From: Gavia stellata
Lineage: Eukaryota > Chordata > Aves > Gaviiformes > Gaviidae
Length of the DNA stretch: 64,000 bases
Assembly (NCBI RefSeq): GCF_030936135.1
Contig: NC_082604.1
Location: 684,501-748,500 of the forward strand
Direction: 5' to 3'
Positions 13,830 to 27,400 of the stretch are shown piece by piece; position 1 is the stretch's first letter, and every line of letters begins with the position of its first letter. The notes below the pieces were generated by a model. That model was not told where the DNA came from. It saw nothing but the letters and a program-made list of their open reading frames with translations, and searched no databases. Both the position numbers and the translations under genes were made by a program.

Positions 13830-14091
13830 TCCTCGAACAGTTCTAGCAAGGACTTTCTCCCGAGAGCCCTTCCCAGCCCGATCCCCGATCCACGTCCCCC
13901 TCCAGGGACCCGAGGCCACCGGAGCAGTTTGTGCCACCGCTCACAGCCGCACAGCGTTACTCAGCCATCTGGAAAGCCTCGCTGGCACCCAGGGCCTGAC
14001 AGCATCAGGCCACAAGCCTCCAGTAAACATGCACGGCAAAGTTTTTCCCCATTTTCCCATTTTCAGCCCAGAACATCAGCGCTGATGGGGG
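13830..14091. other. 262-bp sequence present only in arm A
   Basis: Arm B passes straight from the CACTCATG to the GGCCCCAG context; arm A has 262 extra bases in between. The segment lies between the LTR and the first MROH exon. It has no obvious repeat or transposon ends; the flanks share a short GG run, compatible with a deletion in arm B or an insertion in arm A. Confidence 0.8.
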
Positions 14092-14278
14092 GCCCCAGCC
14101 CAGCCTGTCTGGGCCCTCGGGGCACAGCTGCTCCTGGCCCATCCCACCCTGCGGGCCGTGCTGGGCCTTCTCAGGGGAAGGCCCGGGCCCTCGCCCTGAG
14201 GCCTCGCAGCACGAACAGGCGGAGGGTGCCCAGCCCAGCCCCAGTCGGGCGCCCTCCTGCTCCCTCCCTCAGTGCCAG

Positions 14279-14804
14279 TGTCACCGAAATCGGGAATGGA
14301 ACCCCTTCACACTGGTCTATTAAAGAGCAGGCATTACTGCATTCGGCGCCAGGTGCGTGGGGGATCTCTCCAGCCAGCATGCACCCCGGGCTGAAATCAT
14401 GACAGGGATTTAAAACAGGTGACAATGTTAGTTACGCCTACTGCTCCTACCCCTTAACTAACTATTGGTTAGTACCTTTCTTACTTCATCTTACAGATAC
14501 AGTTCCAATTCCCTACGCATGCCCAGAGGGGAGGGGGCTTATTTGGGTTGGGGGCGTTTTCTAGCTAGGAGGTGTGGGTTTCACATGACAATGAGGCAGG
14601 TCAGCCTTAAAACAGTTTTGGCACTCTATTCTATTTTCCTAGACTTCGACCTTGTGGTAATCCTTACTGTTAGTTAGTGGAGACAGTTTTTAACTGTAAT
14701 TTTATGTCTACATACCAGGTGCACGCATTACAAAGTATCTTCTTCACATTATTTCCATTCCTTTTACACTACTTTGACCCTGCGTTTCAGGATGTTCTGT
14801 AACA
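14279..14804 (-). mobile_element. Solo LTR of an endogenous retrovirus, arm A
   Basis: Mirror copy of the arm B LTR with the same flanking repeat (CCAG on this strand, 14275-14278 and 14805-14808). The shared insertion site shows that the LTR was there before the inverted duplication. A few substitutions separate the two copies, for example around the decayed poly(A) signal. Confidence 0.75.
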
Positions 14805-14901
14805 CCAGCACCAGGCCGAGCCACTGACTGCGGGGGCCTGGGGTTGCGGCCGTCAGCTCCTGCTGAGGCGTAGGAGCCCCCAGGTGTGGGGGGGGCTGGC
14901 T

Positions 14902-14955
14902 CTCAGCCTGCGGAGAAGTGGCCTCACCCTCAGCCTGCGGAGAAGTGGCCTGTGG
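14902..14955. repeat. 27-bp tandem duplication in arm A
   Basis: The unit beginning CTCAGCCTGCGGAGAAGTGG occurs at 14,902 and again at 14,929; arm B has a single copy near 35,150. Confidence 0.8.
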
Positions 14956-15339
14956 AGAGGGTCCAGGTCGGGCCGGTGCCCTCCCCTGCCCCAGCCTTAC
15001 TTTCAGGGGCGCAGCGTGATGCTGTGTGGTTACGCACGGGTGGGCCGGGAGCGGCGAGGGGCTTCTGCAAGTAGGTTCCCAAGAGCTCAGTTACTGTGTT
15101 GCTCCTCTTCCATACTGCCCCTTCTGCCTTCCGTGCAGCGGATCAGCCTGGGGCTGAGTCAGGTGCGGCGAGACCTTGGCTGTCCTAAACAGGTATTCCC
15201 CCCTCGGGGCAAGGCGTCTTGGTGCCAGGCCTCTGCAAAGGGAGGACAGACTCTGGGTTGGAAAGGGCAGAGCCAGCCATCAGAGGGATCCCTCTCTCTC
15301 CAGCCAGGTCCCCCGCAAGCCCCTCTCCGGCATCAGGGA

Positions 15340-15456
15340 GCTCCAGTCCAACGCCAGGCTCCAAAACCTGCTTCTGTCTCACGAGGAGTGTCAGAGAAGT
15401 CCCCTCTTCCCCACCCCGGGCTGGCCCTGCAGCCGGGGGAAGCACCTTCCCTGTTT
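15340..15456. other. 117-bp sequence present only in arm A, beside the upstream exon candidate
   Basis: Arm B lacks these bases and has instead about 21 bp of its own near 34,757-34,778. The segment directly follows the donor region of the upstream exon candidate, so the intron differs between the two gene copies. Confidence 0.65.
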
Positions 15457-15468
15457 GGAGGTACTTAC

Positions 15469-15594
15469 CAGGGCGGCTGCCACTGCAGCTCTTGCTGCTG
15501 CCTGTTGGTCTCAGTGACGTGCTTGAATATGTCCCAGCCTGCTTGATGCGGCTCCAGCCTTTCCAGGACCCGGACCGCTCCTGGAGAAAGGTGG
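15469..15594 (-). CDS. Unrecognised upstream exon candidate, arm A
   Basis: Mirror of the 34588-34713 candidate with the same splice signals and the same open frame. Two missense differences are visible (ELHQ becomes EPHQ, and LQRQ becomes LQWQ). Retention of the open frame in both arms is weak support for coding function, because the arms are young. Confidence 0.35.
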
Positions 15595-15825
15595 CTGCAA
15601 CAGCAGGAAAAAGTCATCCCTCAGCTTCTGCTGGAGACCCCTTCTGCCTCCACGCCCGTCCGGCCTCTGCACCCACCCACTCCTCCGTCCACCCGCACTT
15701 TCGCCCCGTGGTGAGTTTTAGGCCTTGGCTGTGGGGGGAACCCTGGTCATGCCCATGTTAGGAGGAATTAGGTACACTTGCTTACTCTTTTATTACATGA
15801 GCAACAAATCACACACACACGTAGT

Positions 15826-16074
15826 CACAGAATCACCAAGGTTGGAAAAGACGTGTAAGATCATCAAGTCCAACCATCAACAAAAAAAAACCCCAAACCA
15901 AACAAACAAAAAACCCCAACACACATCACACACCACCATGCCCATTAAGCCATGTCCCGCAATGCCACCTCCACACGTTCCTTGAACACCTCCAGTGAGG
16001 GTGACTCCACCACTTCCCTGGGCAGTTTATTCCAGTGTGTCACCATTCTCACAGTAAAGACATTTTTCCTAATG
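15826..16074 (-). mobile_element. CR1 LINE 3' end, arm A
   Basis: Reverse complement of the arm B CR1 3' part (34112-34363), ending in the CACAGAATCA terminal repeat at 15,826. It is followed by 16075-16240, the mirror of the 165-bp non-CR1 segment, and then directly by unique spacer DNA. The ORF2 part of CR1 seen in arm B is absent here. Confidence 0.9.
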
Positions 16075-16241
16075 TAGATGAACAGCAGAAAAGCTTTGGA
16101 GAAAAGCACTTCTTCAAATCTGTTATAAAGCTGTTATCTTCAAAAGCTACATACTTATTGGAAAGAGTTGAAGAGATGATTTAAAGGGAATATGTGAGGG
16201 AGAAAAAATAGTCTGTCAAGACTTATACCTCCTGTGCTTTC

Positions 16242-19200
16242 TGCTGATTGTTGTATAGTGTGCAGCACTACATCAGTGATGACACCATGACACTGTGGTG
16301 CACTGTGCTGCAACTGGGGAAGAGCAGTCCCTGGGCACTGCAGACGGTTTTCCTATGCAGGATTATTACTGTGTTTGGATATGGTGTGGTTATGTGAGTA
16401 GGGAAAGAAATACCGTTTCAGTGTGGTACAGCCAGGGATGGAGGGAAAAGGAACGAGGATCAGGGCAGGTCGCTCATGTGGGGATGAGGCAGTGGTTTGT
16501 TTGGGGGCTTAAAGATCTCTTCTGAGATGGAGATGGGGCTGTGTGTGCTTGAGACTGAGCTGAGGGATTCCTGTGAGGTGGGGGGGGGGAACTGATCGCA
16601 GTGTGAATCTTGGCTGCATTGGAATTGAGTCTGGTGGTTTCCTGCATCAACAACCTTTTCTGCTGTCTTCTGGAGGTAAGAGCCAATTGAGGTGGAATCT
16701 CACTGTGACTGTTGGTGCTGAAGTTCTCATCATAGCCTAGTCGGAGAGCTCTGGAGGAGACAGGAGAGGTGTCTTCTTCCAAAAGTTTGGCAGCTTACTG
16801 ATTTGCTTCCTCACAGTTTATATGGTACACAGGGCAGGCACGAGACCATCTGATGCCTCAAGGCTTTTATGCACGACCAAGTGAAAGCCTTGTCCAGTGT
16901 CCGGAGACAACTTCACACAGCCACAGCTCCCGCCGCGTGACGTGTGCCCAGATATCTCGGGACAGTTGCTGGAATGGGGAGGGAAAATGGTGGTGGAAGT
17001 TTCCTGCTCTCTAGTAAATCCTTGTTATCGTCACATTGCTTGTTTTGCTTTTTCCCCTACTGTACGTTTCCTGGTACCACCACCATCATACACTTTTTCT
17101 GGGACTTACAAAGTACTTTCCTTCTGTTTGTCCACGCCTGTGAGACTTCAGCTGCTCTGCCCTGTTGCACGGCTTATTTTGCTTCTCTCTGATCGTGCCT
17201 CTTAACTTATCTCTGAGGGCTTGATGTGCTTCCGTATTTTTTCCTCTTTGTCTTTCTCTGCATCTGTGGGTTTTTTTTATTTTTATTATTTTACACTCCT
17301 GTGCAGTGGACACCTTTCTTCCCTTCCCTCTGAATGAGCTGGGGCACTTCCTTGTCCCTGTCTGTGCCATTCCCCGCTCTCCTTGGGTAAACGGAGTCTC
17401 TGTGGCCTCCCAAGTCCTCACGTTCCTTTGGTGGCTCTTGGGGCCTTAAGTTTCACCGAAAGCCTTTCTCTTGCTGGCAGCGTGTGGTTTCAGATGCATC
17501 TTTCCCTTTCTTGTCACTCCTCTGTCCCATCAGAAAGAAGGGTCACATAGATGTTTGGACAAGGTTCTGGAGCAAGTGTTTTCTCATGGTTATTCCTCAG
17601 AGCGCCCTCAGTCACGAGGCATTCCCATCACCCTCTTCTTCAGAGCTGGCCTGGTCTCAGACATTGATTGCAACTTTCTTTGCTCCTTAGTTTGGGTGCA
17701 AAACACCGCTGGGTACAAAAGAGAGGATGCTGCTCCTGGCAAGAGCTGTTGGTATCAAAACTCCCTTGCATGATGATAGATGCTGTGAAGGGTCTGTGTA
17801 CTCCCTGTGTCCTGCCTCAACCCGTGTACACGGTGGTAGAAGTCCTGCCTTTTGCTGCTCTTGAGCTTTTGACTGTTAGTGGCCTCTCAGTGGAGTCTTT
17901 CTTCTGAGTCCCACTCTTTGTTTTACAACAGGTCTGCACTTGCACACTCCTGTCCTGGCTTGTGGGGTAGCTGCTGATCCTCTCTCATTGCAGCTGTGAG
18001 CAGGTGCTGGAGCCTTTTACTGGAAGAGCAGAAATGGATGGAGTGGAGCGATTCAAGACCGTCTTGGGTGGCCTGGAGAGTGGAAAAAAAAATGATTTGG
18101 CAATAAAAACTGGCAATCTAACTTGGTTTTTTAGCTGCATGCAGTTTGACTGTCTGCAGGGGTAAATTCACCCCCACGCACATTTAAGCAGTCATGCTTA
18201 CAAGAAAAGCCAAGAAAGAAATCACCTTTATCAGGGGGAAGCATTCCTGCCTTTCTGTGAAATTTTATCCTTCAGACAGGTAAAAAAAAGGCCCCTTCCT
18301 TATACATTGTAAGGTCTTTATTGCACTTGATTTTAACCACACACATTTATTTCAACTCAGACTAACGTCTTCATTTGCCAAATTATAAAGACTGGGGATT
18401 TCGGTGCCACAAAAATCTTACTTAGCATCTGTATGGAAGCTCAGGCTGAACTAGCAAGTTACTCTCAAAACTCAGGGAAGGTTGTTTGCTTTTAGTTTGC
18501 ATAGTAGATACCTGTATAAAAAGTCTTCTATGGGTAGGTATTTCCCGCAGCAAAAAATAGAAATTAAAAAGGAAAAAGAAAAACAACAACAACAAAAAAT
18601 CTAAAAAATACCCAGAACATTTGATGAACTTTATTCTTTGACTAATAGCTGTTGCTATAACTAAGATCGGGAGATGTTGTTTCCAAAACTTTCAGACATT
18701 TTTCAGTACAGTTAGCTAAGTTTCATTAATCTGAGATTTGTTTATTTGTTTTGCAGCAGGTTTTATACTAATGTGTGTCTTTAAGAAAATTTCCAGGTTT
18801 TCTGTTTGGAAGGAATTGGGATTTGTACAGTCGGATAGGAAGGAACTGCAATGAAATTACTTCAGAAAGAATTGGTAAGTGGTTGTCATCCTCAGGCCTG
18901 GAGGTACTGAAAAACCAGCACATCCTCTGCAATGTTAATCAGCTATCAATAATAAGCATAAAACTCATTTGTACAGAGGTGATTAAACCTGGCTGCGTAC
19001 AGAAGCGGGCTGCGTTCCCAACAGCGGCCCCGCCACTGACTTCAGTCCTCCACCAAACTCCTTTTTTCTTCTCCACCGCAATAAAACTAGCCTTTCCTGT
19101 ACTGCTGTAACCTTAGTTCCCCCTTACGGCACATCCATTTCTCCCACCCAGAGAATAACCCGTTTCCCTCCATACGCCGTGGTCTCCCTACTGCAATAGG

Positions 19201-22200
19201 TGCTGGGGCCCAGAAGGTACCATAAAGGGGCAGTTCCCAATTCCCCAAACAATAAATGCAAATAACTGCTGGACAGCAATACACCACGGAAGGTGGTATG
19301 AAAGTTATTTTACTGCAGCCGCTACAGTACGTCGCCGTACGATGCTGAGCTAGAACACTGCAAGGGAATGGGAAATGGCTTGGAGAAAAACTCTTGTGAT
19401 TGCCCCTAGAGCTTCAGCAAGAAATGCAAAGATGAAAGCTGAGTTTTAAAAAGCACCTGCCATTTTTGACATAACTATCAGTCTGATGCAAAACACAATT
19501 TTTCACTGCTAACTGGAAACTCTTCAAGTGATTCTGGATTCCAAGTAAGATGTACCTTCCGTCAAGATATATTGAGGATTTGATGAGTTTACTGTATAGC
19601 CACAATTCTTCAGATTATGATGGTTTATATTGCTTTGCGTATGTGAAAGTCAATGAACTTTTTTGTCCCTTGCATGAAGTAGTCAAAACCTTTCTCCTTG
19701 TAAAAAAAATAAAATAAAATAAAAAAGGTTGTTGAAGTGATCAGAAAAGACTCTACTCAGTTTTAAATATAGAATATACAATGGTCTAAACTCTGCAATA
19801 AAAAAATACTGTAACTCTTGATTTCCGTGACAGTAGAGCCAAACCGTTCACTTCACCTTACCATTAAAAGTCAGCAGTTTCCACAGTTTCAAAACTATGT
19901 GTTGCAGGATGCACGCAGTGCTCTTCAGGGAGGACTCGCTCCCTGACTGATCGAGCAAGGCTTTTAACCAGCAGGATTACAATTCCACCTCTTAAAAGTT
20001 CAGTTTTCTTCCCCTGAATCCAAACTCATCTAACTAAAGAGGTCCTTCTTGCTAACAACAGCTTGAGGGCTTCTGAGGGTGCTTCCTGCTCCTCAATGTC
20101 TTTTTTTACCCCCCTCGACCACACTGTTCTTAGCAGAAGTTTTTTATTTTTCTTTTTCAGCCTTTTGTCTACCCATCTCCTTGAGTCTCTGCTCAACAGG
20201 GCAGCTGAGCCCACAGACTTTGTCAGGTCCCTGCTGACACAACTCCTAAGGATACTGAGGATAATTAGTACAAAAATAAATGCTTTTCATGTAAAAAGAT
20301 ACTTCAGTGGTGCATTAATAAGCGATGTCTCACAATGCAGCTACGTGTTTAAAGTGTTGAATCTTGAATTGGTACAAAGAAAGCCTCTGAGGTGTCATGG
20401 AGTATATTAGTGTTCATGTGGACTGATAATTACCCCATGGAACCTGATAATGAATCTGTTCGTTGCAAAACTAGTCCAGCAACTGATTAAATAAACCTAA
20501 TCTACATTTTACTGCTAATTGGCTTTTCTTCTTTGCATGATGATGGAAAAAATTCAGTATAGAAATGGACAAAACCTTCACAAAGTGAGCATGCCAGGAA
20601 CAGACCGAAGGGGAAAGAGGGAGGAGAAATTTTCTTTCCAATGTTATGAGACATTCACGAGGATGTCTTTTTTTAACTCCATTTGATGACTTGCACATCC
20701 TAATAATAAATGCTAATTTATTGAAGGCTTCCTGAGACAATGGGGAAAAAAAAAATTACTTACCAGATTTGATCAGACACAGAAACACTAAGGTAAATAT
20801 AAAACTATGTAACAACAGCAAAAGAAGAACCCAAACAACAAACACCACAGGTTTTCTTGGAAACCGGAATTTATCTAACAACAGTAAATTCATTCCCAGA
20901 GAGAAAGTAAGATGGCGACAACTAGGGAACGCACACAGAAGCATACGGAGCAATTAGCAGACACAGGAGTTCATACATGCATCCTTTCATCTAGCAAAGA
21001 CATGGGACATGGTTTTTCCTGTTGTTATAAGGCAATATATTTGGTTTGTGACACTTGAATTTTTGAAAGGTTTATGCTAGCTCATTGGAAGACAATACTG
21101 AAGCTGTGCTTTGCATTCCCCTAACGGAAATGAAGTGAAAGGATTTGCACATGTATTATGAGACAGAACTTTGAACAATGACTCTGAACGCTGTCTTATC
21201 GTGGGCTTTGGTGACTTTTTTGCAAGATAATAATTTTTGCAATGATTATTAGAGGACTCAAAACTCAGTAGATTTATTTCTTTTCCCTCCTGGTCTGGGA
21301 ACTTGTAAAGCAGTTTACTCCATCACTGTCATGGGCACTGAATCGGACTCAACAGGTAGCACTTCACAAGCAAATTTCTGCCCAGGGAAGCAATACCTAA
21401 TCTAAGGTGCAGATCACAGGCTGTTAACTTAGCTCTGTGTCCGCGCTTCAGCAGCGGTGAGGCAGTTTAGCCCACACTTACCACTCACCTACCGCAGGAT
21501 TAAGCATTCAGAATAGCTCACGTGCTGCAAAAACATCCAAAGTTTGTTTACTCTGAACTACGAGTTTCTGCCTCCTCTACAAAGTTGCAGAAGCACCTCA
21601 CAAGCATTTGATACCAGAGGCACTGATGTTTATATGACCTTAGCTGTGATCCTAGACCTAATAAGGCCATGATAGCAATCAATTACAGTAGCTCATTGGT
21701 GGCACTGCAAAAGTGACACTCACAAAACCAGGCAACCACCAATGAAGATCGTCGCACCTTGTGGCAAAGCTCGGTCGGTTACAGGCAGCACCCAGCTGAC
21801 CGAGAAGGGACTCTCACAACATTTCACCCTATATGCACACCCAGAGAGGACCATGAGATGACCTTTGGCTCTGCTTGGAAGACCTGCAGCTTCGGGGGAA
21901 TTTACACTGTCTGTGCAAATGGCAGAACTGCAAAACAGGTTTTTACAAGTGTAGAAACTGTAATTATACAGCACTGTGCCCAGCCTGGAGCAGATTTAAT
22001 AATATTATTAATACTGCCATGAGTCAGACCAACTCTCAGAGGGCATAGTGTAAACCTTGATATTGTTCTTCAGGAAAATAAATTGCTTCTCTGGTAACAA
22101 AGAGATCCATTAATTTTGCTGGCCTTTTCCATCTCTGCACACCAAAGACCATAAACAAAGCTCACGCTGTACGGATTCTTCATTGCCAATCTATCCAACT

Positions 22201-24387
22201 GCTTTAGAGCGTCGAAGGGAAAGAAGCTTGGAAAGGAAATATGATTCTGACCTCAGTAAATTCATGGATAGATGCCAGCTAAAGGTAAGTAATTGCGCAA
22301 GACTGAACAAAAATATTATTCTTACCAGTTACATGAAATGCTTTACTTTAGGGGTCAGCTGAGTAGACGTCTTGCCCTGTAAAGCAGGACTTCTTCTTCA
22401 AGCTACTGCTTCTGAATAATTCATACTTCAACTTTGTTCTAGAGTCATTAATATTCCTTCTCATGTTCATTGAAAAATTAAAAAGCAAATTAAAAAAAAA
22501 AAGATGGTGTTGGACTAAAAATAGTCCTTTGGCCTATGTAGTGGCTACCATCAAAAAACCCTCAGCAATCAGCATTCTGTTCCTTTTGCTACACACACTG
22601 GAGGTTCAACACCTACAGTGCAGTAAATTTTGATCTTTAAAAAAACCAAAACACTGGTGCGAGTAACTTCAGACAAATCATTCTGAGGAGCGTATTGGCT
22701 ACTATCAGCTTCTATATAACCTGACATCGTAGTTAAAGTCTTACAGCATCACGGACTCAGATGGGTCTCGTCTACGTGGTGCAATGCAGCCGTTTCACAT
22801 CACGCAGAAGTCGCCAACCTATCTCTGAACGAGGTCCTCTGCCCAGGCTGCTTTGTCAGATCAGAGCATCGCAGGAGTCCACTGCCAGCCCCTGGCTAGT
22901 CCAGATGCTCAGGCTTCTCTGCACTTTATCACACTGCTTTTTGCAGCACAAATGTAATACATTTATTTACTAGCTGAATCTTTTTAGGTACCATCTATAT
23001 CTTCTAAAGGAATCATCATTTACAAGTCAGGTAAATATTTGAGGTACCAAGGTAAAACTTTGAGTTCAAACATCCTTCTTCCACTTCAGTTTATCAAAAT
23101 TGCTACAGCACTACAAATAGATAAAGAGCAAAGAGCCGGTAGTTTATCAACAGAACCGGTTTCTTATTTCATAGATCAGATTTCTCAAAGTGCAGTTTGA
23201 CACAAAAAAGCCAAAAAGCAAACACAAAAAGCCGACACCTGAACAGATTGTAGCTTATGAAGTTAAACGAATACATTTGGCAACTCAGCACCTAAATCAC
23301 TAGTCAGATTTTTCCTAGCCTAGACACGCTCCTTGGCAGACACTGCTTTGTCTCCCAGCACAGCGTATGTGCCTGACGAAGGGCAGGAACGCATACAGAG
23401 CTGGATTCCTTTCATCTGTGAGAGCTGTATCAGGAAAATTCTATGATCTGCATTATACCTTAAGATAACCAGACAAAAACCAAGGTAACGACCAAACAGC
23501 GGTTATTAATAATTTCTGCCTCACTGCCTCTGTACTGGGCACTCCATCAGATCCGTGCAGATACAATGGGGTCATACTCTTGTCACCCTGCATAGGCCGC
23601 ATACTCAGCTGGACAGTAACTTGTGGTCGCCCAGTTTCCTTAAAATGACACTAAGCCCAAGCCAAATTAATGTAAAATTTAAAGAAAAGCATTTATTCAT
23701 AAAGTCAAAAACAAACAACACAGTTACAAAGGGTTATCAAATGCCAACATGTAGAAGTGCAAAAAAAAGAAGTGTAAGTCAGTACAACAAGGTTAAATAT
23801 GGAACATCTCTCCCCTTCCCTTTCACAGCTGATTTGCTGCTGTTACAAGCTGAATATCAAGGCTCCAGTCTTGCTACACCTTACAAATCAGGCTGCAGCT
23901 GTTAGGAAGTGATTCTCCAGTAGAGAGAAATCACCTCTGTTGGAGGTGCACGTGCCCTGCAAGACCCAGTCTTCTCCCAGAAGTTTCCCAAAGGGTCCAG
24001 ACAGACTTATACCACCTCCCTGAAGCTTCTTCCAGCCCTCCCTTATCCAGAAGGCACACTAATCACACACCTTGATTACAATAAGCCCTGTCTTACCTCC
24101 TTGAGATTGTACTGGTTATTAAACCAGAGCCTGTACTGTTAACCTGTGCAAAAGCAATTGATCAACTGCTGTATATTAGACACAATTTCAGCTGGTCCTA
24201 AAATGAATAAAACAACTGTGGGAGATTCTGAAACTCGCTAAGAGTATCATCTGAATCAACCAAGCACAGTGGCAGCAGTGCTTGGTGACCCTGCTCAAGC
24301 ATATTTGCAGCGGGACCCTGAGGCCAGACAAAGCAGGAAACCGTAACGTGCAGGTTGGCAAAAGACTACGAGGCACAGGACGGCAAG
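16242..24387. other. Unique AT-rich spacer, left half
   Basis: No gene or repeat family is recognised. Base composition changes abruptly from the GC-rich arm. Only short frames are present. Two weak exon-like items are noted: an open stretch after CATTGCAG at 17,994-18,165, and one ending in ATTG|GTAAGT near 18,872. Neither is recognised. Confidence 0.5.
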
Positions 24388-24441
24388 GATGAGTAAGGCA
24401 GAGAGGATGAGTAAGGCAGAGAGGATGAGTAAGGCAGAGAG
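24388..24441. repeat. 18-bp tandem repeat, three units
   Basis: GATGAGTAAGGCAGAGAG is repeated three times without a mismatch. Being a multiple of three, it keeps a frame open on the minus strand (repeated LTHPLC), but nothing else suggests coding. Confidence 0.9.
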
Positions 24442-27400
24442 GATAGCAAGAACCTCCACACTTAGAGCCTAAACCTCCCCCGTCTCCTGGTCGGGGGAAG
24501 CAGAACAGAGAGCGTGTCCTGCAATGAACAAGGGAAGTCATGATCTTAATGTCAATACTCAATGTTCTCTTAATGTCAATGTCAATCCGGAGGGGTAATA
24601 CCTAGTGATTCAATTGGTTCTCCCTTTTCTTATTCTGAAATACATGAATCAAAGGTCATGTATCAATATCAGTCAGGAAATTAATTCTTCTGCTTCACCC
24701 ACCACAGAGACGCACATCTCCATTATACCAAGCAGCAGTTCTCCTGTAAGGAAGGGGAGTTGGCACCATCTTTCATCAAGAAATTATAAAGCTCTCAGCT
24801 GCCCCTTTTTGTGATTCATTGCGCATGTTCCAGTGTGAAATGAGCCTTACGTTGACCTTTATCCCTACCCTAACTGATGCATTAAGGGATCTACTTAGTG
24901 CAAGCATTTACATGAGAAAAAACATTGCTCTTTAGTGCCTCTTGATTAAAACCAGACCGTAGCAACACACAGTCTTTTCAGGGACTAGTGACTAATGCTT
25001 CCTCTTCCAAAAAATCTTTCTCCTAAGGTCTGTAACAAGCCTGAATGGAATAATGTGTCAAGTCCCTTCTCAAAGGTGCTTCTTCAGGGTATTTTGAGAG
25101 CAAAACACGGACAGATCAGGAAAAGCAATTCCACAATTTACCAAATTTCAGAGAGACTCAGCCCTTGTAGGAAACAAGCAGTTTGCCACTGTATCAAAGC
25201 TAGAACTGCACCATCTAGTCCTACATACCTCTTACCACGGTTTTCTTTCGTTTAGCACATAAAATGTGGCATAAAGCGTACATGACCTTTCTAGTTACAG
25301 TTCTCAACTGCGTCCACAGAAAAAGACGACAGTCGCTTGCAAAATAAACATATAAAAATAAAATGTATTTTATAACTATATATATGCATTTTACAATATA
25401 TATAATAATGGATTTTATATACATTTTTATATCTATTAAAAAATATATATGAAATAAAACTAACATAAAAAATAAACACATAAAACTCGCAAAAAATCAA
25501 GAGGACTTACAGGATCAGTCAGTTCTGGCAAGCTCGCTTGATAGGTGAGAGGTCTACAGTCACGAGTATTATTCACCAAGACACAAGGAAGAAACATTGG
25601 TCCCAAATCGTCCCCATCGAGCACATCTACTGTCAGGCTGGTTGTACTTGTCCTTCGCTCATTAAGATTCTGTCCTCAGTCCTGTGGAGCAAACGAGTTA
25701 CATCTGGTGAGACTTTCTGAACTCAGAATCTACAAAAAAGTTTGAAGTTAAAGCGAAGGGCAAAACATATAAGCACCATAATTATCCAGGTTCTAGGAAA
25801 TAGCTAATTACAGAAACTTCCGCCTCCGAGCTACAGCCTTTAATTTCATAAAGGTTCAGAAATACAATTAAGAGGTAAAAATTTACCTCTTGAATTAAGA
25901 AATGGTGTGAGACATCTATTACTCAGAAATAATACAGTTTTGAGAAATTAATTCTCAGGAAATGTGTGAGATGAAGATACATGTCTTGTTAAATATATAT
26001 AAAAATGGAGCATATTTGTAGGAGATAGAGAGTCCCTTGTGCCTTACTTAAAATCTGAAATGTACTCTTATGCTGCCTTGTGTAGCTCTACCGGATCCTA
26101 TCTGTAAGTAAAAGGACTTTCACTTACAGAAACGGAAAGCATAAGCAGTAACAGCTACTTTTCTAATTGGCAGTGGGAAGGCCATGGACTGTAATGCTCA
26201 ATCCACCTCTGCATGCCACAATTTAGGAAAGATTTAGCACCTCCTTCCCCACCTCCCACCCCCCACCCCCCCTCAAAAAAAATAACCAGCCAGAGGACAG
26301 CAATGAGATTGATCTAAGATCTCCAAACTGTACTCCATGTGGAAAGCTGATTTGTCTAGAGAATGAGTTATACTGCTCATGGTTTAAAGGTTGAAGAACA
26401 CTTCTGTCCACAATAAAGCAGCTACAATGCTGCATCCCAAAAAAGTCTCCATGCTGCGTGACAGGTTCTTTTCAATCTATCATGGTTTCACTTTGTTTGT
26501 TTGTTTGTTTGTTTTGGGTTTTTTTAACTCTTTGGGTACACAAGACACCATTGACTACTGCAACTTCTTTATTGTCTCTTTTTTCTCTTTCCAGATGGTA
26601 CAGAATAAAACTATACTTTCCTGAATTGTGGGAACCACCTGGATTATTTTAATATGCTGAACAATGTACACGCTAGCAACAGTTCACCGTTCCTTTCTTT
26701 CTTCTTTTGTTATCATAGCAAAAAACCAGCATGACTATCCAATACTTTTTTTAAAATAGTCAAAAATATTTCCATTTTCATGAAGCAACTGTTGTGATAG
26801 CTTTTCTTTACAAAAAGAAAATCTTGCGGAGGGAGTATGGGCCATTAGCTAAGTCTTGCCCTCCTATCCTAGAATAACACTGACAGAAAAAAGCAATTTT
26901 TTTTAAGTATTTATGCTGTTTAATATCGTCATCTGCGTAAGACGAATAGGTCATTGCTCTGAATCAGACTGGATACTTATATTTTTTTTCCTATTTTGGA
27001 GTCCACTCAGTTCTTGGAACCCCTTTACCTTTACAGTTACTAAATACGTGAATTTCTGAATTCAGTTTTCTTCATGGTCAATGATGAAAAACAGTAACAG
27101 CTACAAGGAGCAGCCTTCATCATCAACCAATCTTTTCTACATTCCCCCAATATGTGCTCTTGAGTAATACTGGGTCAAAGCACAGATACAGAGTTATTGA
27201 TTTCATAAGAAAACACATGGCCTTGCAAGACATTTCCATCATGCAAGCTGCCCTATGATAAAAAAACACGATACAGAGGCTATCAGCACAGCTCTAGTCC
27301 CAAACCCAGTACCACAAAGGTGACAATTTACTGTCTAAGGACATATATTCAAAGGAACGAACAAATTAAGATGAGATTGCTTTGTTGTACTGCCACCATG

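Larger units (their letters stand above)
1..16241. repeat. Arm A of large inverted repeat (partner 33946-49774)
   Basis: The whole stretch is the reverse complement of 49,774 down to 33,946. The sum of paired coordinates is 49,774 at the left edge and drifts stepwise (49,635, 49,619, 49,818, 49,795 to 49,797, 50,059, 50,182, 50,187) where one arm has gained or lost sequence. By eye substitutions are about one per 100 to 200 bases. Base 1 already matches 49,773, so the arm may extend left of the window. The inner end is sharp: 16,241 still pairs with 33,946 and 16,242 does not. The arm contains exons 1 to 27 of an MROH-like gene on the minus strand, a solo LTR and the 3' end of a CR1 element. 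Confidence 0.97.

Noticed and set aside
24388-24441. Possible CRISPR-like array
   Set aside because: The units are directly adjacent without spacers and the genome is avian; it is a plain minisatellite.
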